The notes below the pieces were generated by a model that saw nothing but the letters and a program-made list of their open reading frames with translations, was not told the origin of the DNA and ran no database searches. The position numbers were made by a program, and so were the translations under genes. Below are positions 1 to 5,870 of a stretch of DNA of 6,252 nt, one piece after another (the stretch's first letter is position 1; the number at the start of each line of letters is the position of its first letter). This stretch comes from Deltaproteobacteria bacterium (lineage in GTDB: Bacteria > Desulfobacterota > Desulfarculia > Adiutricales > Adiutricaceae), in the NCBI GenBank assembly GCA_031267005.1, contig JAIRZX010000656.1, forward strand, positions 1 through 6,252, given 5' to 3'.

Positions 1-10
1 GCCCCCCGTG

Positions 11-19
11 TGGTAATAT
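11..19 (+). promoter_or_regulatory. Possible extended -10 element upstream of the repeat-protein gene
   Basis: TGG followed by TAATAT (11-19) resembles an extended -10 element, matching 4 of 6 bases of TATAAT. Any -35 element would lie off the window, so it cannot be tested. If real, the 5' untranslated leader would be about 115 nt. The leader carries TGGGAGGCGCG twice (47-57 and 131-141), and the second copy is the ribosome binding site. Confidence 0.22.
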
Positions 20-142
20 GAATCGTCATTTTCGTCCTGTTCAGGGTGGGAGGCGCGCCGCCGCCGGGAAGCCAGGCCGGGTTACGGCACCGCTTGCGCC
101 CGGACTGCGCCCGGCGCGGCGGACCAGGGATGGGAGGCGCGA

Positions 143-2263
143 ATGGCCGAGAGACGCCCGGAGGCGGACCCCTTCCGCCAGGCGGCGGAGGGTACCCTCC
201 CCGAGGGCTTCGAGAACTGGGCCCTGCGCGGGCCCGACGGCGAGACCGTTGCCCATGCCGCCGCCCGCGCCGGAACGCTTCCCGCTGGCTTCTGGCGCTG
301 GGATATCCCCGACAGGCGGGGCCGCACGGTTGCGCACGCAGCGGCAACGGCATGCCGCCTTCCCGAGGGCTTCCGGGGCTGGGAGCTCGCGGACCGGCGG
401 GGAGTCACGGTGGCCCACGACGCGGCCCGGTCAGGAGCGCTCCCCGGCGGTTTCGGCCTCTGGGAGCTCCGGGACGGGGAGGGCCGCAGCGTCGCCCACG
501 CCGCCGCCTTGCGGGGGAATCTCCCCGAGGGGTTCACGCAGTGGGGCCTCCTGGACGGGGACGGCTGGAGCGTCGCGCACGCAGCGGCCCTGGCGGGGAC
601 GCTCCCGCCCGGCTTCGGGCTGTGGGACCTCCGCGGGCCGGAGGGCCGCACGGTCGCCCACGTCGCGGCCTGCAGGGGCAGGCTCCCGGAAGGTTTCGGC
701 GGCTGGGCGCTCGCCGACGATTCGGGCCGCACGGTCGCCCACGAGGCCGCCCGGAGGGGTTATTTGCCCGAGGGCTCCGGCGCCTGGGGCCTCGCGGACC
801 CCTCCGGACGCACGGCGGCCATGGAGGCCGCCGAGGCCGGCAGGCTGCCGGGGGGATGCTGCCCGAATCGCCTCGACGTGGCTGTGGAGGCCGGGGCCGG
901 AGTCGGGACCGGCGCGGCCTCGGAAAAGGACGTCACCCGGCCTTCCGATGCCCTGCCTGCCGCGGGCGGCCCGGCCGCCGGGAGCGTGGCCGAGCCCGGA
1001 GGCGGGCGGGGGCCCGCCGCAGCCGTCGGAGCTGCAGCAACACCCCCCCAGCGCGGCGAGATTCCCTCGGATGAAATTTTCCGCATGGCGCTGGAGGGCC
1101 GCCTTCCCGCGGGCTTCGACCGCTGGGATCTGGCCGACGAGTTCGGCACGACCGTAGCCCACCGCGCCGCCTCGCGGGGCGCGCTACCCCCCGGCTTCAG
1201 CCGCTGGGAGCTGGCAGACCGGGACGGCCGTACCGTGGCCCACACCGCAGCCTACCGGGCTACCCTGCCCCCCGGCTTCAAGGAATGGGTACTGGCGGAC
1301 CTCAAGGGCCGCACGGCGGCCCACGAGGCCGCCAAATGGGGCACCCTGCCGAAAGGCTTCTCTGCGTGGAGCCTCACCGACGGGATGGGCCGCACCGTGG
1401 CCCACTCCGCCGCAGAGGCGGGCAGGCTCCCGCCCGGGTTCAGCCGCTGGGAACTGGCCGACCGCGAGGGAAGGACGGCTGCCCACGCCGCCGCCGAGGC
1501 GGGCAGGCTCCCGGAGGGCTTCGACCGCTGGGAGCTGGCCGATCCCTTCGGGCGCACGGTGGCCCACGCCGCGGCCCGGCGGGGCAGGCTCCCGGCGGGC
1601 TTCGGCCGATGGGAGCTCGCAGACGTCTCGGGCCGCACGGTAGCCCACGAGGCGGCCAGGCGCGGCAAGCTCCCCGAGGGCTTCGACCTCTGGGAGCTCG
1701 CCGACCGCTCCGGCCGCACCGTAGCCCACGAGGCCCAGGCGGCGGGGATGCTCCCCTCCTCTTTCTGCCGCTGGGAGTTAAGCGACCGCAAGGGCCGCTC
1801 CGTCGCCCACGACGCGGCCGCCGCGGGGAACCTGCCCGAAGGCTTCGACGGCTGGAAGCTTTCCGACCGCACGGGCCGCAGCGTAGCCCACGAGGCCGCC
1901 CTGTCCGGAACGCTGCCCCCGGGGCTGGACCTCTGGGCGCTCGCGGACAAGGACGGCTGGACGGTGGCCCACGCCGCCGCCGCCCGCTCCCATCTCCCCC
2001 CGGACTTCAGCCGCTGGGAGCTGGCCGACTCCAAGGGGCGCACCGTGGCCCACGCGGCCGTCGCCGAGGGGCCGCTCCCCAAGAGCTTCGACGCCTGGGA
2101 GATGCCGGACGGGGAGGGGCGCTCCGTAGCCCACGCCGCCGCCGAGAACGGCCGGCTCCCCGAGGGGTTCGACCGCCTGGAGCTGGCCGACGGCAAAGGC
2201 CGGACCGTGGCGCAGGCCGCCTGGGAGTACGGGCGGGCGCACCGCCGCCGTAAGCGCGGCTAA
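143..2263 (+). CDS. Ankyrin-like 27-residue repeat (solenoid) protein, two blocks
   Basis: This 706-residue protein is built almost entirely of ungapped 27-residue repeats. Each unit starts LPxGFxxWxL, continues with D-x-x-G and then RTVAHxAA, and ends with a variable Gly turn. Block 1 (residues 19-234) has 8 units and block 2 (321-698) has 14. Between them lies a Gly/Ala/Pro-rich linker (about 235-308), and a basic tail ends the protein. The DxxGRTxxHxAAxxG core matches the ankyrin helix-turn-helix signature, but the unit is shorter than the usual 33 residues and has a conserved Trp (21 of 22 units). Each block is preceded by the same cap, FRxAxEGx (residues 11-18 and 313-320). The last unit of each block loses the His of TVAH (Met and Gln). 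I see no signal peptide, membrane segment or catalytic motif, so a cytoplasmic protein-binding scaffold or secreted effector is inferred only. The start is chosen for GGGAGG, 5 nt upstream. Partner and function are unknown. Confidence 0.87.
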   Translation: MAERRPEADPFRQAAEGTLPEGFENWALRGPDGETVAHAAARAGTLPAGFWRWDIPDRRGRTVAHAAATACRLPEGFRGWELADRRGVTVAHDAARSGALPGGFGLWELRDGEGRSVAHAAALRGNLPEGFTQWGLLDGDGWSVAHAAALAGTLPPGFGLWDLRGPEGRTVAHVAACRGRLPEGFGGWALADDSGRTVAHEAARRGYLPEGSGAWGLADPSGRTAAMEAAEAGRLPGGCCPNRLDVAVEAGAGVGTGAASEKDVTRPSDALPAAGGPAAGSVAEPGGGRGPAAAVGAAATPPQRGEIPSDEIFRMALEGRLPAGFDRWDLADEFGTTVAHRAASRGALPPGFSRWELADRDGRTVAHTAAYRATLPPGFKEWVLADLKGRTAAHEAAKWGTLPKGFSAWSLTDGMGRTVAHSAAEAGRLPPGFSRWELADREGRTAAHAAAEAGRLPEGFDRWELADPFGRTVAHAAARRGRLPAGFGRWELADVSGRTVAHEAARRGKLPEGFDLWELADRSGRTVAHEAQAAGMLPSSFCRWELSDRKGRSVAHDAAAAGNLPEGFDGWKLSDRTGRSVAHEAALSGTLPPGLDLWALADKDGWTVAHAAAARSHLPPDFSRWELADSKGRTVAHAAVAEGPLPKSFDAWEMPDGEGRSVAHAAAENGRLPEGFDRLELADGKGRTVAQAAWEYGRAHRRRKRG
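197..844 (+). repeat. Block 1 of 81-bp coding repeats (8 units)
   Basis: Eight consecutive 81-bp units encode residues 19-234 without an indel. Protein positions Leu1-Pro2, Gly15, Ala19 and Ala22 are kept in every unit, while the DNA has diverged. This points to old repeats held by selection on the protein rather than a recent expansion. The eighth unit has Ser for Phe5 and Met for His20. It is followed by an aborted unit start (LPGGCC) at 845-862, after which the repeat dissolves into linker. Confidence 0.85.
1103..2236 (+). repeat. Block 2 of 81-bp coding repeats (14 units)
   Basis: Fourteen consecutive 81-bp units encode residues 321-698, all exactly 27 residues long. The consensus is tighter than in block 1, with WELAD in about half the units. 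The last unit has Leu for the Trp and Gln for the His, consistent with a C-terminal cap. Eight residues follow (AHRRRKRG) before the TAA stop. Confidence 0.85.
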
Positions 2264-2268
2264 GGGGA

Positions 2269-2303
2269 CGAAGCGCGACCGCGACCCGCGCTGCACAGCT
2301 TCG
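2269..2303 (+). other. Weak inverted repeat just after the repeat-protein gene
   Basis: CGAAGC (2269-2274) pairs with GCTTCG (2298-2303) across a 23-nt GC-rich loop, starting 5 nt past the TAA stop. No T-tract follows, so it is not a standard intrinsic terminator. It lies directly before the C-rich pentanucleotide tract, and the two could act together in transcription termination. That is inference. Confidence 0.2.
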
Positions 2304-2325
2304 CCCTGCCGCCGCCGGTCCAATT

Positions 2326-2580
2326 GCCTTACCCTGCCCTGGCTTGCCTTTACTTGCCCTGCCCTGCCCTGCCTTGGATTGACCTGCCTTGCCCTGGCTT
2401 GGATTGACCTGCCTTGCCCTGCCTTGGCTTGCCCTGCCTTGCCCTGCCCTGCCTTGCCCTGCCCTGCCTTGCCCTGCCTTGCCCTGGCTTGTCTTGCCTT
2501 GCCCTGCCTTGGCTTGCCCTGCCTTGCCTTGGCTTGCCCTGCCTTGGCTTGCCCTGCCCTGCCTTGGCTTGCCCTGCCAG
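2326..2580 (+). repeat. Pentanucleotide tandem tract, 51 in-phase units
   Basis: The tract consists of 5-bp units, mostly GCCCT, GCCTT and GGCTT, with a few GGATT, GACCT, ACCCT and TACTT. They hold one register for about 51 units with no indel; the last unit, GCCAG, is degenerate. A 21-bp segment beginning GGATTGACCT occurs at 2376 and again at 2401, showing a higher-order 25-bp duplication. The + strand is C- and T-rich with almost no A. Because stop codons need A on the + strand, and the - strand has almost no T, all six frames are open. This produces artificial ORFs such as Leu-Pro-Cys-Ala repeats (+) and Gly-Lys-Ala-Arg-Gln repeats (-). I see no sign that the tract is a gene. Its C-rich, G-poor, poorly structured + strand transcript resembles a Rho utilisation site. 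Confidence 0.93.
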
Positions 2581-2676
2581 AACCCTCACGCAACCATCCC
2601 GTGGCCGCCCCGCCGCGTTGCGACCGCCTCGTTCCACAGCCCACATCGACGGTGCCTCCGCCCGTCGCCCCAGTCC

Positions 2677-2705
2677 TTGACAGCCGCGAGGCCGGCTCCT
2701 ATATT
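2677..2705 (+). promoter_or_regulatory. Sigma70-type promoter for kdsD
   Basis: TTGACA (2677-2682, perfect -35) and TATATT (2700-2705, 5 of 6 to the -10 consensus) are separated by exactly 17 bp. Transcription should start near 2712, leaving a leader of about 27 nt before the kdsD ATG. This clear promoter lies downstream of the pentanucleotide tract, so kdsD does not depend on read-through from the repeat-protein gene. Confidence 0.8.
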
Positions 2706-2738
2706 CACCGGGGGAGCCGCCCCGGAAAGGCACATGAA

Positions 2739-3701
2739 ATGGCCGAGACAGACCGCGTCCCCGACGGCGCGTCCGTTATCATGGCCGAGTCCAGGGCCCT
2801 GGAGCTCCTGGCCCGGTCCCTGGACGGAAACTTCACCAGGGCCGTCGAACTGGTGCTCGCAACCACGGGCAGGACCGCCGTGACCGGCATGGGCAAGAGC
2901 GGGCACGTGGCCAGGAAGACCGCCGCCACCCTGGCCTCGACCGGCACGCCCGCCTTCTTCATACACCCGTCGGAGGCCGGGCACGGGGATCTGGGGATGC
3001 TGGCGCCGGGGAAGGACGTGCTCGTCGCCTACTCCAACTCAGGGGAGACGCAGGAGCTCGCCGCCATATTGAACTTCTGCGCCCGTTTCCGCATACCCGT
3101 CGTGGGCGTCACCGCCTGCCCGTCCAGCATGCTGGCCCGGCACTCCGAGGTGGTGGCTGCGCTCCCGGAGGTGCCCGAGGCCTGTCCCTTAGGCTGCGCG
3201 CCCACCACCTCCACTGCCATGATGCTGGCCTGGGGGGACGCGCTGGCGCTGGCCCTGCTCTCGGCCCGGGGCTTCACCGCGGAGGACTTCAGGCAGTACC
3301 ACCCCGGCGGCAAGCTCGGGACCAGGCTCATGTCGGTCTCGGATCTCATGCATGCCGGGGACGAGATGCCCCTGGCTTCCCCGGGGGACCCGATGAGCGC
3401 CGCGGTGGTCACCATGACGGCCAAGCGCCTGGGCTGCGTCGGCATAGTCGAGGGCGGGAGGCTCGCCGGCATCATTACCGACGGGGATCTGAGGCGCCAC
3501 ATGGGCCCGGACCTTCTGAAGTCACCCGCCGGGGAGGTCATGACCCCCCGCCCCGTCTCCTTCGCCCCGGAGACCCTGGCCGCCAAGGCCTTGGCGGTGA
3601 TGGAGGCAAAAGGCATAACGAACGCCTTCGTCGTCTCCCCGGAAGGGGTCCCGCTCGGCGTTGTCCATATCCACGACTGCCTGGGGGCTGGGGTGGCCTG
3701 A
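2739..3701 (+). CDS. kdsD: D-arabinose 5-phosphate isomerase KdsD (KpsF/GutQ family)
   Basis: KdsD interconverts D-ribulose 5-phosphate and D-arabinose 5-phosphate, the first step of Kdo synthesis for lipopolysaccharide, in the cytoplasm. The protein has 320 residues; E. coli KdsD has 328. An SIS domain spans about residues 30-170, with GMGKSG at 50-55, AGHGDLGM near 80-87, NSGETQE at 100-106, EACPLG at 147-152 and the YHPGGKLG motif at 187-194. Lys53, Glu106, Glu147 and His188 correspond to the catalytic Lys59, Glu111, Glu152 and His193 reported for E. coli KdsD. Two CBS motifs follow (about 200-258 and 265-320), including TDGDLRR. The ATG at 2739 has GGAAAGG 8 nt upstream and lies just after a good promoter. 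The frame stays open upstream only because the pentanucleotide tract has no stops, so a longer start is wrong. Other Kdo or Lpt genes are absent nearby. A GutQ-type paralogue cannot be excluded. Confidence 0.95.
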   Translation: MAETDRVPDGASVIMAESRALELLARSLDGNFTRAVELVLATTGRTAVTGMGKSGHVARKTAATLASTGTPAFFIHPSEAGHGDLGMLAPGKDVLVAYSNSGETQELAAILNFCARFRIPVVGVTACPSSMLARHSEVVAALPEVPEACPLGCAPTTSTAMMLAWGDALALALLSARGFTAEDFRQYHPGGKLGTRLMSVSDLMHAGDEMPLASPGDPMSAAVVTMTAKRLGCVGIVEGGRLAGIITDGDLRRHMGPDLLKSPAGEVMTPRPVSFAPETLAAKALAVMEAKGITNAFVVSPEGVPLGVVHIHDCLGAGVA

Positions 3702-3753
3702 AGGCGCGGAGGGAGCGGCCCCAGGGTACCCGGGCCCCGTACCCCGGCGGCGA

Positions 3754-3798
3754 GCTCCCCCGGCCGGAACCGAACCTCCGCTCCCCCGGCCGGAACCG
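3754..3798 (+). repeat. 19-bp direct repeat, two copies 26 bp apart
   Basis: GCTCCCCCGGCCGGAACCG occurs identically at 3754-3772 and 3780-3798. Each copy contains the palindrome CCGGCCGG. The exact identity of two 19-mers over a 26-bp period suggests a local tandem duplication. A role as paired binding sites is possible but unsupported. Confidence 0.8.
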
Positions 3799-3849
3799 CC
3801 GCGCCTGGGGACTGGCGGGGGCCTATTCCCTTCAGGGAGCGGGCGGCGG

Positions 3850-3877
3850 AAAAAAACCGGCGGCCGGGAGCGGTTTT
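3850..3877 (+). terminator. Candidate intrinsic terminator after kdsD
   Basis: A run of A precedes AAAACCG (3853-3859), which pairs with CGGTTTT (3871-3877) across an 11-nt GC-rich loop. The stem ends in four T. The T-tract is short and the site is about 150 nt past the kdsD stop, so this is a weak call. The A-tract on the other side would also allow function in the reverse direction. Confidence 0.33.
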
Positions 3878-3881
3878 GCGG

Positions 3882-3907
3882 TACAATGCCCCCGGCCTTC
3901 CGGGGGC
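3882..3907 (+). promoter_or_regulatory. Possible -10 box and adjoining strong hairpin upstream of yggT
   Basis: TACAAT (3882-3887) matches 5 of 6 bases of the sigma70 -10 box, but I find no acceptable -35 at 16-18 bp. Directly after it, GCCCCCGG (3888-3895) pairs perfectly with CCGGGGGC (3900-3907) around a CCTT loop. If TACAAT is a real -10, the transcript would begin inside this hairpin. Otherwise the hairpin may be a T-less terminator for kdsD. Confidence 0.3.
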
Positions 3908-4042
3908 CACGAGGCGCGTCCGGAGCCGCGCCGAGTAAAACCGAAAGCGGCCCACGGGGCCGCAAAGGCGCCCCGGGCCGAGCGGAAACCGCCCCGGGCG
4001 GGGCCGGCCGGGCTAGCAAGCGGACAGGAGGACGCGGGGAGC

Positions 4043-4648
4043 ATGATAAGGTCGGTCGGCTACTTTCTGTACGTGCTCATTCAGATCTACGGGTGGATCG
4101 TGCTCCTGCGCATATTCGCGAGCTGGTTTGCCGCGAACCCGTCGTCCCCCTTCATGAGGAGGCTCAGGCAGGCCACGGACCCGGCCCTGAATTTCACCAG
4201 GCGGCTCTGCCCCCTCACGCTGGGGGGCCTCGACTTCTCGCCCGTCATTCTCCTCCTTTTCCTGTTCTTCGCCGGTTCCTTCTGCCTGCAGGGCTCCCAG
4301 GCCCTCGCCGCAGGGACCTCGGCGATGGTGCTCCTGCCCGTCTTCTTCTACTGCCTTTTGGAAGTCGTGAAAAACATAACGATGCTCCTCTTGGTAATCA
4401 TGGCGGCCAGGGCGGTCCTGTCGCTTATGAAGCCCAACCCGTACAACCCGCTGGCGCTTATCGTCTACGGAGCCACCGAGCCGCTCCTGGCGCCCTTACG
4501 GAACTGGTTCCCCAAGGGGCCGTGGGGGCTGGATCTGAGGGCGGTGCTGTTCATAGCCTTCCTCCTTATATTCTACGCGGTCGTCCTCCAGAACTTCCAG
4601 CTCCTGACCGCCACCTGGGCCCACGCGTATGGGTTCGGGGGACGCTAG
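4043..4648 (+). CDS. yggT: YggT family integral membrane protein
   Basis: This 201-residue inner-membrane protein has two YggT repeats, matching the family's usual length of about 190 and its duplicated architecture. Hydrophobic segments lie at about residues 4-29, 64-83, 92-128 (probably two crossings or a long hairpin) and 165-185. The first half has LLRIFASWF then PFMRRLRQATDPALNFTRRL. The second half has the same pattern as ARAVLSLMKPNPYNPL, then YGATEPLLAPLRNWFP. The (R)xxxSWF/NP...DPxL(N/A)PxR pattern in both halves is the diagnostic feature. YggT proteins are linked to osmotic tolerance and to cell-division or envelope gene clusters, but no biochemical activity is established. The ATG follows AGGAGG by 11 nt and GGGGA by 2 nt. 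The stop lies inside yggU, which suggests coupled translation. Confidence 0.92.
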   Translation: MIRSVGYFLYVLIQIYGWIVLLRIFASWFAANPSSPFMRRLRQATDPALNFTRRLCPLTLGGLDFSPVILLLFLFFAGSFCLQGSQALAAGTSAMVLLPVFFYCLLEVVKNITMLLLVIMAARAVLSLMKPNPYNPLALIVYGATEPLLAPLRNWFPKGPWGLDLRAVLFIAFLLIFYAVVLQNFQLLTATWAHAYGFGGR

Positions 4649-4988
4649 CTCCTGCCGCATCCGGGTGCGGGTCTCGCCGGGGGCACCCAAGGACCGGGTG
4701 CGCGGCATGAAGGGCGACGAGATAGCGGTCTCCATCAAGGCCCCTCCCGTGGACGGCAAGGCCAACGCGTCGCTCGTGAAGTTCCTGGCCGGGACGCTCG
4801 GCCTGAAGCCGCGGGACGTGGCCGTGGCCTCCGGGCTCGCGAGCCGCTCCAAGACCGTGCGTGTGGAGGGCATGGGGGAAGCCGAAGCCAGGGCGAGGCT
4901 CCTGGCCGCGTCCGTTGGAGGCGGTCCGGGAACGGAGGGCGCACGCGGAGCCGCGGGCGGGCGGACGGGAAAGGCGCGGCGGCGCTGA
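4629..4988 (+). CDS. yggU: DUF167 family protein (YggU)
   Basis: This 119-residue cytoplasmic protein belongs to the DUF167/YggU family. The core (about residues 8-85) shows RIRVRVSPGAPKDRV, then the hallmark KAPPVDGKAN (38-46), followed by LGLKPRDVAVASGLASRSKTVRVEG. Family members are usually 75-100 residues. Here about 25 extra Gly/Arg/Ala-rich residues follow the core, and the end of that tail coincides with the start of a 24-bp tandem repeat. Molecular function is unknown for the family. The ATG lies 20 bp inside the end of yggT without a strong ribosome binding site, so translation is probably coupled to yggT. YggT-DUF167 adjacency is common in proteobacteria. Confidence 0.92.
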   Translation: MGSGDASSCRIRVRVSPGAPKDRVRGMKGDEIAVSIKAPPVDGKANASLVKFLAGTLGLKPRDVAVASGLASRSKTVRVEGMGEAEARARLLAASVGGGPGTEGARGAAGGRTGKARRR

Positions 4989-5061
4989 CGCCTAAAGGCG
5001 CGGCGGTGTCGGCGCCTAAAGGCGCGGCGGTGTCGGCACCTTAATGCGCGGAGCCGCTGAC
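4966..5061 (+). repeat. 24-bp tandem repeat overlapping the 3' end of yggU
   Basis: Two identical 24-bp copies (4990-5013 and 5014-5037) share the core AAAGGCGCGGCGG. They are flanked by a diverged copy upstream (4966-4989), which contains the yggU stop codon, and a degenerate copy downstream (5038-5061). The TAAA between GCGCC and GGCGC makes a small 5-bp hairpin in the second copy. The repeat probably arose from the gene's own 3' end. Confidence 0.8.
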
Positions 5062-5075
5062 GTCTTCGGAAGACG
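5061..5075 (+). other. Small perfect hairpin after yggU
   Basis: CGTCTT (5061-5066) and AAGACG (5070-5075) form a 6-bp stem around CGG, directly after the last degenerate 24-bp repeat. No T-tract follows, so it is not called a terminator. Confidence 0.4.
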
Positions 5076-5222
5076 GGTTCGGGCCCGCCGCCCTGCGTGT
5101 ACTGCGGCCCCCCTCCCGGAAGCCTAAGGGTCATCCCCGCTGAATTCCTGGGCTTCGCCACTGGACGGTGGACCCCGGCTTCCCGCGAAACGGCCCGCCG
5201 GAACCCCCGGAGCTTAGCCCCC

Positions 5223-5256
5223 CCCTTTTAGCGCAGGCTCCCCGAAAGGGTTTTTT
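5223..5256 (+). terminator. Candidate intrinsic terminator of the yggT-yggU operon
   Basis: CCCTTT (5223-5228) can pair with AAAGGG (5245-5250) around a 16-nt loop, and six T follow at once (5251-5256). This is the only stem plus T6 arrangement downstream of yggU. The stem is short, the loop is large and it lies about 235 nt past the stop, so confidence is moderate. Confidence 0.45.
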
Positions 5257-5640
5257 AATCCGGATCCGGTATGGGAGTTCGGGCGGGACGGCCAGGATTC
5301 TTTCCGGACCGGCTTAAATCCGGAGCGCGATGCCGCCGGGAAAACCTCTTTGCCGGAAGCCGACGGAGATCCCAGCCGTTCGGCGAGACGCGAACCGCAC
5401 GGCCTGAAGTTCCCGGAAAAAAACGGCTCCCCTGGCAACCCCGCGCCGCTGGCCGACAACGCAGGAGTCCTGGCCGCAACGTTACCGCAGAGAAGGGAAC
5501 CGCGATTGCATAACGGCTACCGGGAGCCGGGGAGCGGGAAAGCGGTGAAGCCGACGCTTCCAAGCGAAATCACGGGACCCGGCATCGGTCAAACGCTTTT
5601 TGAAGCGTACAAGAATTACGCCTTGGATAGAGAAAAGAAA
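5257..5640. other. GC-rich stretch without a recognisable gene
   Basis: The open frames here are short, lack ribosome binding sites and resemble nothing I know. There is a 10-bp palindrome, CCGGATCCGG (5260-5269), and ATCCGG-like words recur at 5287-5325. A 6-bp hairpin, ACGCTT-TTTG-AAGCGT (5593-5608), sits just before the switch to AT-rich DNA. No tRNA or rRNA pattern was seen. Confidence 0.5.
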
Positions 5641-5694
5641 TTTTTTCCAATTATCATTAAATATTATAATATTGTTATTCCAATTAAATATTCG

Positions 5695-5820
5695 AATAAT
5701 ATCCAAGATATGGACTTGCTGTATGAGGATTTCCTGCCACGCTGTTTCTAATGTTTAATTGAAATACCAATAATATCTAAAATATGGTCTTTCTTTAAAA
5801 GGATTAAATGCCACGCCTTT
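5695..5820 (+). repeat. Diverged tandem duplication, 74-bp period
   Basis: Positions 5695-5746 align without gaps to 5769-5820 with 40 of 52 identities, a spacing of 74 bp. Shared words include AATAATATC, ATATGG, AGGATT and TGCCACGC. Weaker similarity extends about 12 bp upstream of each copy. In both copies a purine-rich AGGA lies a few bases before CTG or ATG plus CCACGC, so each copy looks like a ribosome binding site and gene start. GCCACGC recurs at 6200-6206. Confidence 0.7.
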
Positions 5821-5840
5821 CTCAAATTAAACTAAAATGA
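5808..5840 (+). pseudogene. Possible decayed gene start (10 codons)
   Basis: An ATG at 5808 follows AAAAGGA by 4 nt and encodes MPRLSQIKLK before a TGA at 5838. The same frame continues after the stop with KYFYGYELIGYNVVFNRE to a stop at 5895-5897. The opening resembles the MPR-x-S/A starts of some transposases such as REP-associated ones, but ten residues are far too few for an assignment. It could equally be chance in AT-rich DNA. Confidence 0.15.
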
Positions 5841-5870
5841 AAATATTTTTATGGTTACGAATTAATTGGA

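Larger units (their letters stand above)
3702..4042 (+). other. GC-rich intergenic region between kdsD and yggT
   Basis: These 341 bp hold no convincing gene. They contain a hairpin soon after the kdsD stop (GGGTAC and GTACCC, 3724-3744), a 19-bp direct repeat (3754-3772 and 3780-3798), an A-tract/T-tract inverted repeat (3853-3877), a TACAAT box (3882-3887) and an 8-bp perfect stem with a CCTT loop (3888-3907). The upstream half may terminate kdsD transcription and the downstream half may initiate yggT. Confidence 0.6.

Noticed and set aside
18..1157. Long + strand frame overlapping the repeat-protein gene
   Set aside because: Arg/Pro/Ala-rich shadow of the true frame. The ORF at 143 has an ordered 27-residue repeat and a good ribosome binding site.
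1252..2196. Reverse-strand repeat frame rich in SASSQR and WATVRP words
   Set aside because: Its periodicity is the mirror of the 81-bp coding repeats on +. Any strand of such an array gives a periodic translation in high-GC DNA.
2350..2733. Reverse-strand frame of Gly-Lys-Ala-Arg-Gln repeats, collagen-like and basic
   Set aside because: It exists because the pentanucleotide tract has no stops on either strand; no start signal, no ribosome binding site and no recognisable domain.
5060..5220. tRNA or small structured RNA suggested by GGTTCGGGCCC and several small stems
   Set aside because: No acceptor stem, D-arm or anticodon arm could be assembled around the GGTTC word, and no SRP or RNase P motif was found.
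5260..5269. CCGGATCCGG palindrome as an operator
   Set aside because: A 10-bp palindrome is easily found in GC-rich DNA, and no gene start lies nearby.
5350..5751. 133-codon frame starting at TTG and crossing the GC/AT boundary
   Set aside because: No ribosome binding site, a non-ATG start, and composition that switches with the underlying base composition rather than like a protein.
5695..5820. CRISPR array
   Set aside because: Only two diverged copies, no conserved short repeat with unique spacers, and no cas genes.
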